Source: an uncultured Myxococcales bacterium (GTDB lineage: Bacteria; Myxococcota_A; UBA9042; DTJE01). From it: 64,000 nt of DNA. Shown piece after piece: positions 20,743 through 29,934 of the stretch (within the stretch, counting starts at the first letter, position 1; the number at the start of each line of letters is the position of its first letter). The position numbers were made by a program, and so were the translations under genes. The stretch spans positions 1 through 64,000 of the forward strand of contig CALJUR010000017.1 of the NCBI GenBank assembly GCA_937975765.1. The letters are read 5' to 3'. A model generated the notes under the pieces. The model ran no database searches. It saw only the letters and a program-made list of their open reading frames with translations, and was not told where the DNA came from.

Positions 20743-21003
20743 ATGAAGCGCTTCGGTTGGATCCTGGCGGCGGTGATGGTGCTGGGGATCGCGATGCCCT
20801 CGATGGCGGCGGAACCGTCGAAGGGGGGCGTGAAGTCGAAGTTCTACGACTTCAGCGACCAGCTGATCGACGGCGACATCAAGAAGCCGACGACCCTGTA
20901 TACCGACGCCCGCGCGAAGGTGAAGTTCGACCGGCTGCTGAAGCTGAAGAAGTCCTTCATGGAGCCGATGCTGCAGTCCGCGAAGGAGCAGGTGTTCAAG
21001 TAG
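20743..21003 (+). CDS. Small secreted protein, possible GltF/NfsF counterpart
   Basis: The 86-residue protein has a good GGAGGTGCTGG ribosome site and a signal peptide (MKRFGWILAAVMVLGIAMP, cut near MAA). The mature part of about 63 residues is basic and contains FYDFSDQLIDGDIKKP, then YTDARAKVKFDRLLKLKKSF. A small protein following the TPR lipoprotein matches the F position of Glt/Nfs clusters. I recognise only the position and general character, so the assignment is tentative. It may simply be a periplasmic partner of the TPR proteins upstream. Confidence 0.6.
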   Translation: MKRFGWILAAVMVLGIAMPSMAAEPSKGGVKSKFYDFSDQLIDGDIKKPTTLYTDARAKVKFDRLLKLKKSFMEPMLQSAKEQVFK

Positions 21004-21056
21004 GCCCGGTTCGCCAGTCCCGCCCCGTTCCCGGTCCCCTTGCACTGGAGGCCAGC

Positions 21057-21611
21057 ATGAAGACTCGACTTCCGATCGTGACGATCGTGGCCGTGGCCTG
21101 CCTGGCGGCCTGCGGAAGGAGCGGCGGGACGGCGCCGGCCGGCGCGCCCCCGGAGCCCCGGGGACCGGAACCGGCCGTGGCGACCGGGGCGGCGACGCCC
21201 GCGCCGGAGGCGGCGGCGAGCCCGGCATCGACCCGCGTTCCGTCCAGTTGCCCCGTGGGCCGGACGATCGAGGCCGGCGGGAACGACACGCCCGAGGGCG
21301 TGCTGTGGGACGCGTACCGGCTGGCGATCGGGCCGGACAGCGAGGATGCCATCCGGCGGTTCCACGGCCTGTTCACGGACGGCACGCCCGAGAGCCACGT
21401 GCGGCGCGAACTGTGGCCGCGCGTGCGCGAGCACGTCTCGAAGTACGTGCAGGACGTCGCGAAGCCGTCCTACGTGGTGTGCCGCACGCAGGAGATGGGG
21501 ACCGGACGGATCAAGCTGTTCGTGCGCTGCAACGACCCTCGCAAGTCCGACCCGCCGACCGTGCTGACGCGGGAGGGCGGGGTCTGGAAGATCGACGTGA
21601 TGACCCCGTAG
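21057..21611 (+). CDS. Small lipoprotein of unknown function
   Basis: This 184-residue protein has a lipobox LAAC (Cys19; Cys15 also possible) and a Pro/Ala linker to about residue 60. A compact C-terminal domain of about 120 residues follows, with DAIRRFHGLF, WPRVREHVSKYV and GGVWKIDVMTP. The last part resembles small NTF2-like or DUF4878-like folds that end in a WKI strand, but this is a weak impression. It ends the plus-strand run, with the convergent minus-strand unit starting seven bases away. No terminator hairpin is visible in the gap. Confidence 0.6.
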   Translation: MKTRLPIVTIVAVACLAACGRSGGTAPAGAPPEPRGPEPAVATGAATPAPEAAASPASTRVPSSCPVGRTIEAGGNDTPEGVLWDAYRLAIGPDSEDAIRRFHGLFTDGTPESHVRRELWPRVREHVSKYVQDVAKPSYVVCRTQEMGTGRIKLFVRCNDPRKSDPPTVLTREGGVWKIDVMTP

Positions 21612-21617
21612 GCCCGG

Positions 21618-22211
21618 TCAAGGGGACGCCGGGCCGGACGGCCAGGGCGACCACCGGATCGAACCCTCCTCCTCCTCCACCAGGAACCGGATATTCGCGG
21701 GGGCCGCGCCATCGGCCGGGGCGTCGGGGCGCCGCTCCAGGGTGACCGCGAACGCGCGGTTCGGGCCCCACTGGCGGCCCTCGACGGGGTCCATCCGCGG
21801 GAGGTAGAAAGTGCGGGGGACGCAGGGCAGGGCGGCCAGGTCCGCGGACAGGCGCTGCGGGGGCAGGGCGCGGGCGGTCGAGGAGAGATCGGTCGCGGAA
21901 GGCGCCCCGCGGGCCGCGCACAGTCGATCGTACAGCGCCAGCGCATCGGCGAACGGGCTGCGCTCGACCTGGAACAGGAACGGGACGGCTGCCAGGAACA
22001 GGCCGAAGGCGAACACGATCGCGATCAGCGGCCAGGAGCGGCGCTGGACGATCTCGCCCAGGAAGGGCTGGCGCGGAGGCGGGGCCTCGTCGGTCGCGAC
22101 CTCCTCGCCGGTGTCCGGGGCGGGGGAAGCGTCCTGCGAGTGGGCGGTCTCCTCGACCTCGGGCGCCGGGGACGGGTTCAGGGTTCCAGGATCGCGCGGA
22201 TCGTCCGCCAT
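21618..22211 (-). CDS. Single-pass membrane protein of unknown function
   Basis: The 197-residue protein begins with an acidic Pro/Glu-rich cytoplasmic region of about 55 residues. One transmembrane segment (LIAIVFAFGLFLAAVPFLF, near 66-85) and a periplasmic domain of about 110 residues with two cysteines follow. No family was recognised. Its start lies inside the end of the DUF2520 gene (34-base overlap), so it is the last gene of the minus-strand unit. It converges on the plus-strand lipoprotein gene. Confidence 0.65.
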   Translation of the reverse strand: MADDPRDPGTLNPSPAPEVEETAHSQDASPAPDTGEEVATDEAPPPRQPFLGEIVQRRSWPLIAIVFAFGLFLAAVPFLFQVERSPFADALALYDRLCAARGAPSATDLSSTARALPPQRLSADLAALPCVPRTFYLPRMDPVEGRQWGPNRAFAVTLERRPDAPADGAAPANIRFLVEEEEGSIRWSPWPSGPASP

Positions 22212-23041
22212 GATTCCTCCGGCAGCGAGCCGGCGTCGTGCACGGCGTCGGCCAGTCTGAGGGCGAGGTCCCGGTACAGGCGGCCCAGCGAGGGGTCCTG
22301 CTGGTACAGGGCCGACAGGTTCGATCGGACCGTGGCCACGTCGCCACGGGCGATCGGCCCGGTCAGCGCGGTCGCGTCCGGGCGGTCCCCCAGGTTGTCG
22401 GCCAGGCTCTGCAGCAGGCGCCCCGACACGGCCAGGGGATCCGGCACGCCTGCGTGGCGCAGGACGTCGGCCGCGGACCATACCAGCGCCGCGGCGAGGT
22501 TCGCGGAGAGGACGGCCGCCGCGTGGACCAGGGGCTTGCGGGCGGGGTCCACCCCCGAGACCTCCGCGCCTGCCGCCGCGAACAGCGCCCCGGCAACCAG
22601 CGTCCCCGTGCCGTCGCCCTCGATCAGCACGGTCGTGCCCTGGGGCATCGGCCGGGGCGGGATCGGGGGAGGGAAGGCCACCAGCGGGTGCGCCGAGAAG
22701 AGTCCTCCCGACGGTCGTGCCGGGTCGGCCAGCACGGACGAGGGCATCGCGCCGGAGAGGTGGCCGACGACCGAGGAGGGACCCAGGAAGCCGCCGGACG
22801 CCAGCGAGGCGGCAGTCGCGGTGACCAGCCGATCGGGAACCGCCAGGATCCAGACGGCCGTGCCCCGGGGCAGCGCGGGGTCGCCGGCGGGAAGGACCTG
22901 GATCCGTTCGATCCGCCGCGGGGCGTTGCGGGAGACCAGCAGGACGGGAAAGCCCGCCTGGGACAGGGCCAGGCTGATGCCGGTGCCGGCCCGTCCCGCG
23001 CCGACGACGACGATCGGGCCGGGAGTGGGGGGATGGGTCAT
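22178..23041 (-). CDS. Rossmann-like DUF2520 domain protein
   Basis: The 287-residue protein has an N-terminal NAD(P)-binding Rossmann fold, IVVVGAGRAGTGISLALSQ (GxGxxG), and a C-terminal DUF2520 helical domain. The latter contains HPLVAFPPP, KPLVHAAAVLSANLAAAL and LTGPIARGD, which are typical of the family. These proteins resemble ketopantoate or F420-dependent reductases. They are often encoded near NAD or pantothenate biosynthesis genes, but the reaction is unknown. Its ATG overlaps the nadD stop (ATGA), which strengthens a nicotinamide-cofactor context. Confidence 0.85.
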   Translation of the reverse strand: MTHPPTPGPIVVVGAGRAGTGISLALSQAGFPVLLVSRNAPRRIERIQVLPAGDPALPRGTAVWILAVPDRLVTATAASLASGGFLGPSSVVGHLSGAMPSSVLADPARPSGGLFSAHPLVAFPPPIPPRPMPQGTTVLIEGDGTGTLVAGALFAAAGAEVSGVDPARKPLVHAAAVLSANLAAALVWSAADVLRHAGVPDPLAVSGRLLQSLADNLGDRPDATALTGPIARGDVATVRSNLSALYQQDPSLGRLYRDLALRLADAVHDAGSLPEESWRTIRAILEP

Positions 23042-23616
23042 GAAGGACCTCCGGTGCGGTACAGGCCGCGGCGAACGATCCGGTCCAGCACGGCCGAGGG
23101 GACCAGGGCCGACACGTCGCGACCCGCCGCGAGATCCGCCCGGATCGCCGTCGAGGAAACAGCCGGGAAGGTCGGTCCGACGGCCCTCGGGTCGGGCGCG
23201 CCGCGGGCCAGGACCAGCAGCGACGCCAGGGTCACGACCTGGTCGAACTCCCTCCAGCGGTGGGTCTCGGCCAGGATGTCGGTGCCGACCACCAGGTGGA
23301 AGCGGGTGCCCGGGTGCCGGCGGGCCAGGTGGCGCAGGGTCTGGACCGTGTACGACGGGGCGGGCAGGCGCCTCTCGATGTCCAGGACGCGGACGCGGCG
23401 CCCGAACGGGGCGAAGGCGGATCGGCACATCGCCAGGCGGTCGGCGAAGGGCGCGGTGTCCTTGTCGAAGGCGTGCCGGAACACGGGCACCACCCACGCC
23501 TCGCGGCACGGGGTGCACGACAGCACGTACGAGACGGCCATCACGTGGGCGCAGTGCGGGGGGTCGAACGAGCCTCCGAACAGCGCGACGTCGAGAGGGG
23601 GACGGGTCTGCGGCAA
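23038..23616 (-). CDS. nadD: Nicotinate-nucleotide adenylyltransferase
   Basis: NadD transfers AMP from ATP to nicotinate mononucleotide in NAD synthesis. The 192-residue protein has the nucleotidyltransferase motif GGSFDPPHCAH at the start and SSTAIRADL (the ISSTxIR motif) near the end. No in-frame ATG fits. I chose TTG at 23616 because GGGCGGAG lies seven bases upstream and the protein then starts eight residues before the first strand. A TTG start suggests low translation. Length is on the short side of the family (190-215) but complete. Confidence 0.93.
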   Translation of the reverse strand: MPQTRPPLDVALFGGSFDPPHCAHVMAVSYVLSCTPCREAWVVPVFRHAFDKDTAPFADRLAMCRSAFAPFGRRVRVLDIERRLPAPSYTVQTLRHLARRHPGTRFHLVVGTDILAETHRWREFDQVVTLASLLVLARGAPDPRAVGPTFPAVSSTAIRADLAAGRDVSALVPSAVLDRIVRRGLYRTGGPS

Positions 23617-23645
23617 GGGGAACTCCGCCCTGGTGCGTGCCGATC

Positions 23646-24839
23646 CTACACCGTCGCCGGGCCGGGATACAGCAGGTGCGGCTCCCGGGCGCCCAGGAAA
23701 TCCGCGGTCGCGGGCCCCATCGAGTCCGCGAGGTCGATCGGCGAAGCGCCGTCCAGCAGGCCCCGCCGCAGCGCCACGTCGCCCAGCAGCAGGTCCAGCG
23801 CCAGGCGGTCGTGCACGAACTCGTACGCCTGGGTGCGCAGGGCGAAGTCTTCCGGGTGCAGGCGCACGCAGGCGGCCAGCACCGCCAGGCCGGTCCGCAG
23901 CGGCCGGAAGGCGTGCACGTCGGTCACCGCCAGTTGCGCCCCACCGCAGCGCTTCCCGGTCCACTTGTCCAGGTTCGGGGTGAAGAAGGTCGGCCGGAAC
24001 GCGACGCCGGGCAGGCGCCACCCGTCCAGCACGGCGACGAGGCGACGCGGGTCGTCGATCCACGGGGCGCCGAAGAGCGTGAACGGGGTCGTCGTGCCAC
24101 GGCCCTCGCTGAGGTTCGTGCCTTCCAGCAGGCACATCCCCGGGTACACCAGGGCGGTCTCCCACGTCGGGATGTTCGGCGATGGAGGAACGAACGGCAG
24201 GCCGGTGTCGGGCCACAGGTGCTCGCGGCGCAGGCCCTCGCACGGAAGCACCGTCAGGTCCACGCCCGGACAGGCCGTGGCCGCGTGCAGCCGGGCCACC
24301 TCGCCGGCGGTCATCCCGTGCCGGTTGGCCAGGGGCAGCCACGAGACGAACGATTTCAGGGAGGAGACCGGCACGTTCCCTTCGACCTGCACGCCCCCGA
24401 TCGGGTTCGGGCGGTCGGCGACCCACACCGGCACCCCGGCGGCGGCGCAGGAGTCCATCGTCATGGCCAGCGTGGCGAGATACGTGTAGTAGCGGGCCCC
24501 GACGTCCTGGAGGTCCACCACGACCAGGTCCAGCCCGCGCAGGCGGTCGGGGTCGGGCGCCAGCGAGCCGGCCTGGTCGCCGTAGAGGCTGGTGACGGGC
24601 AGGCCCAGGAAGGGGTCCATCGCGTCGGGCACCGGTTCCATGTACAGGCGCTCGCCGAACAGCCCGTGCTCGGGCGCCAGCAGCATTTGCGGGCGCGTGC
24701 GCGGGTCGGCGCACAGGCGGTCGAAGACGTAGTGCAGGCCGCCGTCCACGGACGCGGCGTGGCAGACCAGGGCCCATCGGCGACCGCCCAGCAGCCCGGG
24801 GGCGTCGTCGCACAGGCGGTCCGCACCGGTACGGATCAT
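23646..24839 (-). CDS. NamZ-type exo-beta-N-acetylmuramidase (DUF1343)
   Basis: DUF1343 proteins, now GH171, include NamZ, which releases terminal N-acetylmuramic acid from peptidoglycan fragments. This 397-residue copy has LLAPEHGLFGE near residue 53, VVDLQDVGARYYTYLATL and WVADRPNPIGG, then EGTNLSEGRGTTTPF. These are the conserved blocks of the family in order. No signal peptide is visible, so a cytoplasmic recycling role is more likely than a secreted lytic one, although some homologues are exported. The ATG overlaps the stop of the upstream M20-like gene. Confidence 0.88.
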   Translation of the reverse strand: MIRTGADRLCDDAPGLLGGRRWALVCHAASVDGGLHYVFDRLCADPRTRPQMLLAPEHGLFGERLYMEPVPDAMDPFLGLPVTSLYGDQAGSLAPDPDRLRGLDLVVVDLQDVGARYYTYLATLAMTMDSCAAAGVPVWVADRPNPIGGVQVEGNVPVSSLKSFVSWLPLANRHGMTAGEVARLHAATACPGVDLTVLPCEGLRREHLWPDTGLPFVPPSPNIPTWETALVYPGMCLLEGTNLSEGRGTTTPFTLFGAPWIDDPRRLVAVLDGWRLPGVAFRPTFFTPNLDKWTGKRCGGAQLAVTDVHAFRPLRTGLAVLAACVRLHPEDFALRTQAYEFVHDRLALDLLLGDVALRRGLLDGASPIDLADSMGPATADFLGAREPHLLYPGPATV

Positions 24840-26068
24840 CGGGACCTCCGGGAAGGGGTCGCCTCCAGGGCGGCCTGCAGGGCGTCCAGGTAGTGCCGAC
24901 CCCATTCGCGGATGCCCTCGGTCGGGTCGTCCGCGAAGCCGTCCGGGGCAGGACCCAGGGCCAGCGGTGCGGCGCGGGGGCCCAGGAGGCAGGAGGCGGT
25001 GTCCAGGATGCCGGGGCCGGCGAGGGAGGCGCCGGCCGCGTCGTCGGGGGGGACCAGGGCCTGCACGATCGACACGTCGGTCGCCCCGGCGTGGCCGATG
25101 CGGGCCGCCAGGGCGTCCAGGGAGTCCGGCCGGGCGGCGGCCGGGGGCAGCGCGACGGCCAGCAGGGCCCCCGAGGGGTTCGTGGCCGCGAGGTCGACGA
25201 CCCGGACCGGCTGGGCGGGTGGGGGCAGGCCCTCGCGACGGAATGCCTGGTCCGCGGCGTCGCACGCGGCGCGCACGGCGTCCGCCAGCGCCAGGAAACG
25301 GGCCCGGCACGAGCCCGAACTGCCGATCGCGGCAGGGTGTTCCAGCACCCGCCATCCGCCCGGGATCGGGGAGGACGCCTCGCAAAGACCGACGACCACC
25401 CGCAGTTCCTCGGGTTCGGACAGGTGGACGCCGGACGCGGGGTGCAGCGCGAGGGGCTCCAGCGAACGGTCGAGGGAGGCGGCGGCCAGCCGTTCCAGGC
25501 CGGCCGAAGCCCCGGCTTCCGCGGACGGGCGGAAGGCGAGGGTGACCACGTCCCGCAGGGGCGCGTGCAGCGGTTGCACGGGCACCCCGGCCGCGATCGA
25601 CAGCAGCACGGCCGCCGAGGACGGGGAAACCGCCCGGGGGCCGGTCGGGGCGGCCGCGATCGCCGCGACACCGGGGGTCGGCTCCCCTCCCAGCACCCAT
25701 CGAAGGCCGTTGCCCAGAGGGTCGGGCCGGGCCGCGACCAGCGTGACCGGGAACCGGGTCTCCTCGGGAAGGGAGGCGACTGCCCATGCCATGGCCAGCA
25801 GGGTTCCGGCCCGGACCACGTCGGGCGAACCCGGGGGCAGTCCCGCCAGCGAGGACGCCCGGGGCAGCGGCGCCGCCAGGACCACGCCGGCGCCCGGACG
25901 CTGTGGCCCCTTGCGCCCCAGCACCGTCACGCCGCGGCCGAGATCGTCCCAGGTCGACTGCTCCAGGACCGCCAGGTCGGCAAAATACAGGTAGGACAGC
26001 AGCCGATCCAGGAACGGAAGGCGGCTTGCAAGGGCCTCGGAGGCGGCTCGGATGATGTCGAATCCCAC
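24836..26068 (-). CDS. Uncharacterised protein, possibly a degenerate M20-like peptidase fold
   Basis: The 410-residue protein is best started at GTG 26068 (MGFDIIRAASEAL); no in-frame ATG lies nearby. It is Ala/Gly/Pro-rich and lacks a signal. The layout, with a central VVLAAPLPRA strand, SLPEETRFPVTLVAARPDPLG and a closing ALGPAPDGFADDPTEGIREW helix, weakly recalls M20 zinc peptidases. The usual metal-binding His and Asp/Glu residues are not evident, so an inactive or unrelated fold is equally possible. First gene of a unit with the NamZ-like enzyme, nadD and DUF2520. Confidence 0.5.
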   Translation of the reverse strand: MGFDIIRAASEALASRLPFLDRLLSYLYFADLAVLEQSTWDDLGRGVTVLGRKGPQRPGAGVVLAAPLPRASSLAGLPPGSPDVVRAGTLLAMAWAVASLPEETRFPVTLVAARPDPLGNGLRWVLGGEPTPGVAAIAAAPTGPRAVSPSSAAVLLSIAAGVPVQPLHAPLRDVVTLAFRPSAEAGASAGLERLAAASLDRSLEPLALHPASGVHLSEPEELRVVVGLCEASSPIPGGWRVLEHPAAIGSSGSCRARFLALADAVRAACDAADQAFRREGLPPPAQPVRVVDLAATNPSGALLAVALPPAAARPDSLDALAARIGHAGATDVSIVQALVPPDDAAGASLAGPGILDTASCLLGPRAAPLALGPAPDGFADDPTEGIREWGRHYLDALQAALEATPSRRSR

Positions 26069-26088
26069 GGCGCCTAGTGTAACCGAGG

Positions 26089-26123
26089 CCGCGACGCGGT
26101 ACCATTCCGCGACGCGGGACCAT
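26089..26123. promoter_or_regulatory. Tandem 17-base direct repeat, operator-like
   Basis: CCGCGACGCGGTACCAT at 26089-26105 recurs with one change at 26107-26123, an 18-base period. It lies between divergent genes (starts at 26068 minus and 26153 plus). The second copy runs into the palindrome GGGACC-ATGC-GGTCCC (26116-26131). A regulator site is inferred. Confidence 0.4.
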
Positions 26124-26152
26124 GCGGTCCCGCGCGGTTTGGGGGGGGCGCG

Positions 26153-26764
26153 ATGGACCGGTTGAACGCCGTCATCTTCGATCTGGGCCGGGTGCTGGTG
26201 GAGGTGGACCTGGAACGGGGGCTGTGGGCCGACCTGATGCGGGTCGCTGGCGGCCACGCGGGCCACATCGGGTCGCTGAGGGACAACGACCTCCTGATCG
26301 GGTTCCACGTCGGGCGGATCCCGCCCCTGGCGTTCTTCGCGGAGTTCTGCGCCCGGACGGGACGGAAGATGCCGTACGACGAGTTCGCCAGCCGCTGGTG
26401 CGACTGCTTCGCGCCGATGCCGGGCATGGCCGAACTGGTGGAGGAACTCCTGTTCCGGGGCATGACGCTGGGGATCCTGTCGGACACGGACCCGCTGCAC
26501 TTCCCGTTCTGCTGCGGGACGTTCCCCTACGTCGGGCGGATCCCGAACCGCGTCGCGTCCTACGAGGTGGGGGCGACCAAGCCGTCGCGGGCGATGTTCG
26601 AGGCGGCGGTGCGGGCCGTGGGGGTGCCGGCCGAACGGTGCCTGTTCGTGGACGACCTGCAGGGAAACGTGGACGGCGCGATCGCCTTCGGGATGCAGGC
26701 GGTGCGGTTCACGGGCGCGGAGGACCTGCGGGAACGGCTGCGCGACCCGCGGGCCTGGAAATGA
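26153..26764 (+). CDS. HAD-family phosphatase (YihX-like)
   Basis: The 203-residue HAD hydrolase has motif I VIFDLGRVLVEVD (nucleophile Asp10), motif II LSDTDPLH, the catalytic lysine in GATKPSRAMFEAA and motif III LFVDDLQGNVDGA. The glycine two residues after Asp10 is normal for the YihX/epoxide-hydrolase N-terminal subgroup. Such enzymes dephosphorylate small sugar phosphates; the substrate cannot be read from sequence. It is a single gene ending at a bidirectional terminator shared with the tRNA unit. Confidence 0.88.
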   Translation: MDRLNAVIFDLGRVLVEVDLERGLWADLMRVAGGHAGHIGSLRDNDLLIGFHVGRIPPLAFFAEFCARTGRKMPYDEFASRWCDCFAPMPGMAELVEELLFRGMTLGILSDTDPLHFPFCCGTFPYVGRIPNRVASYEVGATKPSRAMFEAAVRAVGVPAERCLFVDDLQGNVDGAIAFGMQAVRFTGAEDLRERLRDPRAWK

Positions 26765-26790
26765 AAAACCCCGCATCGCTGCGGGGTTCT
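26764..26790. terminator. Bidirectional intrinsic terminator
   Basis: A perfect 9-base stem (AACCCCGCA 26767-26775, TGCGGGGTT 26780-26788) with loop TCGC. On the minus strand the stem runs into TTTTT, a classic intrinsic terminator for the two tRNA genes. On the plus strand it follows the HAD stop by a few bases. Confidence 0.88.
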
Positions 26791-26803
26791 TCACGTGTTT
26801 CAC

Positions 26804-26880
<77 letters not shown>

Positions 26881-26920
26881 GGGGAATCAAGGAACGCGGC
26901 GCCTCGGACCTGAACGCCAG

Positions 26921-26993
26921 TGGGCGAAACAGGGCTCGAACCTGTGACCCCCGGCGTGTAAAACCGGTGCTCTACCAACTGAGCTATTCGCCC
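26921..26993 (-). tRNA. tRNA-Val(TAC)
   Basis: On the minus strand, acceptor GGGCGAA pairs with TTCGCCC, discriminator A. The D-arm AGCTCAGTTGGTAGAGC is canonical. The anticodon loop TTTACAC gives anticodon TAC (valine). The T-arm CAGGTTCGAGCCCTG is intact. CCA is not encoded, unlike the neighbouring tRNA-Asp. It is first in the unit, about 14 bases after the predicted transcription start. Confidence 0.96.
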
Positions 26994-27013
26994 GGGGCCT
27001 CAAAGCGGGTCGG

Positions 27014-27043
27014 AGGATACAGGAGCGGCGCCGGGGTTGTCAA
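27014..27043 (-). promoter_or_regulatory. Promoter of the tRNA-Val/tRNA-Asp unit
   Basis: Read on the minus strand: a perfect TTGACA (27043-27038), an 18-base spacer and TATCCT (27019-27014). Placement about 20 bases from the tRNA-Val 5' end is what a stable-RNA promoter should show. Confidence 0.75.
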
Positions 27044-27063
27044 CGAAAATTCGCGACAGGACC

Positions 27064-27342
27064 TCAGACGGCTTCGACCGTCTCGACCCCGGGGACCATC
27101 TCGCGAAGCACCGACTCGATGCCGTACTTCAGCGTGTAGATGGACGAGGGGCAGTGCGCGCAGGCGCCGCGCAGGCGCAGGAAGACCTTCTTGCCGTCCT
27201 CGGAGACGTCGACCAGTTCGCAGTCGCCGCCGTCGTTCTGCAGCGCCGGGCGGATCTGGTCCAGGACCGCCTGGATGGCCTGGCGGTGCTCCTCGGGGGT
27301 CGTAGCTGGGATCGGGGTGTCGTTCGGGGCGGCGTCCGTCAT
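27064..27342 (-). CDS. NifU C-terminal/Nfu-type iron-sulphur carrier
   Basis: This 92-residue protein is a stand-alone Nfu domain, with [20 protein letters not shown] followed by the cluster-binding [11 protein letters not shown] (Cys61 and Cys64). Such proteins bind a [4Fe-4S] cluster across a dimer and pass it to target enzymes in the cytoplasm. The first 15 residues are a Pro/Thr-rich extension. It lies just upstream of the tRNA promoter, on the same strand, and is divergent from hutH. LipA, also in this window, is a known type of client for Nfu carriers. Confidence 0.92.
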   Translation of the reverse strand: MTDAAPNDTPIPATTPEEHRQAIQAVLDQIRPALQNDGGDCELVDVSEDGKKVFLRLRGACAHCPSSIYTLKYGIESVLREMVPGVETVEAV

Positions 27343-27467
27343 CCGGGTGCCTCGTCAAGAGTCGGCGAACGGTAGCACATCCCCGGGCGCGCTGCATCGG
27401 GGAGAACCGCATCCCCGCGAGACTCCAGGGAGTGCGCCGCAGTCGACCCGGGCGGATCCGGATGCAC

Positions 27468-27473
27468 TACAAT
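27468..27473 (+). promoter_or_regulatory. Candidate -10 element of hutH
   Basis: TACAAT at 27468-27473, 30 bases before the hutH ATG, is a near-consensus -10. No good -35 is present at 16-18 bases, so activator dependence is possible. Confidence 0.4.
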
Positions 27474-27502
27474 CGCGCACGGCGCAGCGGAGGCGAATCA
27501 GG

Positions 27503-29029
<1,527 letters not shown>

Positions 29030-29061
29030 CGGTCCGGGAGGCGCCGGGAATCGTCGACGAG

Positions 29062-29089
29062 GAGGCGGGGGGCGGGGCCCCCGCCCTAC
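29062..29089 (-). repeat. REP-like palindrome, copy 2
   Basis: Minus-strand GTAG head at 29089, then GC arms and a tail ending at 29062. It lies 33 bases after the hutH stop and faces copy 3 head to head across 67 bases. Confidence 0.78.
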
Positions 29090-29156
29090 ACTGGGTGCGA
29101 TCGGGGCGGCTCCACCTCCTCGAACTCGCGATGGACGTCAGCGTTGCCTGCGGCCT

Positions 29157-29184
29157 GTAGGGCGGGGGCCCCGTCCCCCGCCTC
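29157..29184 (+). repeat. REP-like palindrome, copy 3
   Basis: Plus-strand copy, head GTAG at 29157-29160, ending CCCCCGCCTC at 29184, ten bases before the sirtuin stop codon. With copy 2 it forms a large inverted repeat in a convergent gap. Confidence 0.78.
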
Positions 29185-29193
29185 ACTGGTCCC

Positions 29194-29934
29194 CTAGCCC
29201 GCGGGAAGCAGCACCGGCAGCAGTTCGGCGGCCTTGCCCAGGTGGATCTCGGCGAACCTCGATGCGTTGGCCGGCGGTTCCAGGTTCACCAGGACGGTGC
29301 GCGCCCCCCGCGCCAGCGCGATCTCGACGTAGCCAGCCACCGGCCACACGGCACCGGACGTGCCCACCGCCAGGAACAGGTCGCAGTCGGCGATCGCCTC
29401 TCGCGCCGCGGACTCGACGGCGGGGTCCAGGTATTCCCCGAACCACACGATGTGCGGCCGCAGGATGCCCCCGCACTTCGGGCACCGCGGCGCGCCGTCC
29501 AGGTGGAACGACTCGTCCTCCCACGAACGCCGGGAGTCCTCGCACGCCTCGTTCGAGCAGCGCGTCCGGAACAGCGAGCCGTGCACGGGAAGGATCCGCC
29601 GCGACCCGGCCCGCTGGTGCAGCCCATCGACGTTCTGGGTCACCAGCGTGAAACGTCCCCGGGCCTCCAGGAACCGTTCCAGCGTCGCGACTGCCTGGTG
29701 GCCGGCGTTGGGCTGCACCTGGCCGGCCTGGCGTCGCCGTTCGCTGTAGAAGCGCCACACCAGGTCCGGGTCGGCCTCGAACCCCGCCGGCGTGGCCACC
29801 TGCTGGACGTCGTGCTTCTCCCACAGGCCGCCCGAGTCCCGGAAGGTCGCGATGCCGGATTCCGCCGAGATGCCCGCGCCGGTCAGGACCACCACCGAGG
29901 AGTCCGGACGGATGTCGAGAGGCTCATGCTTCAT
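29194..29934 (-). CDS. Sir2-family NAD-dependent protein deacylase
   Basis: The 246-residue sirtuin removes acyl groups from lysine using NAD. It has [26 protein letters not shown], catalytic His118 in PVHGS, four zinc cysteines (126, 131, 151, 154) and [12 protein letters not shown]. Tyr63 and Arg66 (FYSERR) match the Tyr-x-x-Arg pair that, in SIRT5 and CobB, binds succinyl or malonyl lysine. Desuccinylase activity is therefore likely beside deacetylase activity. I chose ATG 29934; an in-frame TTG 12 codons upstream is an alternative start. Divergent from the ChaN-like gene. Confidence 0.9.
   Translation of the reverse strand: MKHEPLDIRPDSSVVVLTGAGISAESGIATFRDSGGLWEKHDVQQVATPAGFEADPDLVWRFYSERRRQAGQVQPNAGHQAVATLERFLEARGRFTLVTQNVDGLHQRAGSRRILPVHGSLFRTRCSNEACEDSRRSWEDESFHLDGAPRCPKCGGILRPHIVWFGEYLDPAVESAAREAIADCDLFLAVGTSGAVWPVAGYVEIALARGARTVLVNLEPPANASRFAEIHLGKAAELLPVLLPAG

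Noticed and set aside
29062..29184. Inverted REP pair as terminal repeats of an insertion sequence
   Set aside because: Only 67 bases lie between the copies, with no transposase, and single copies occur elsewhere.
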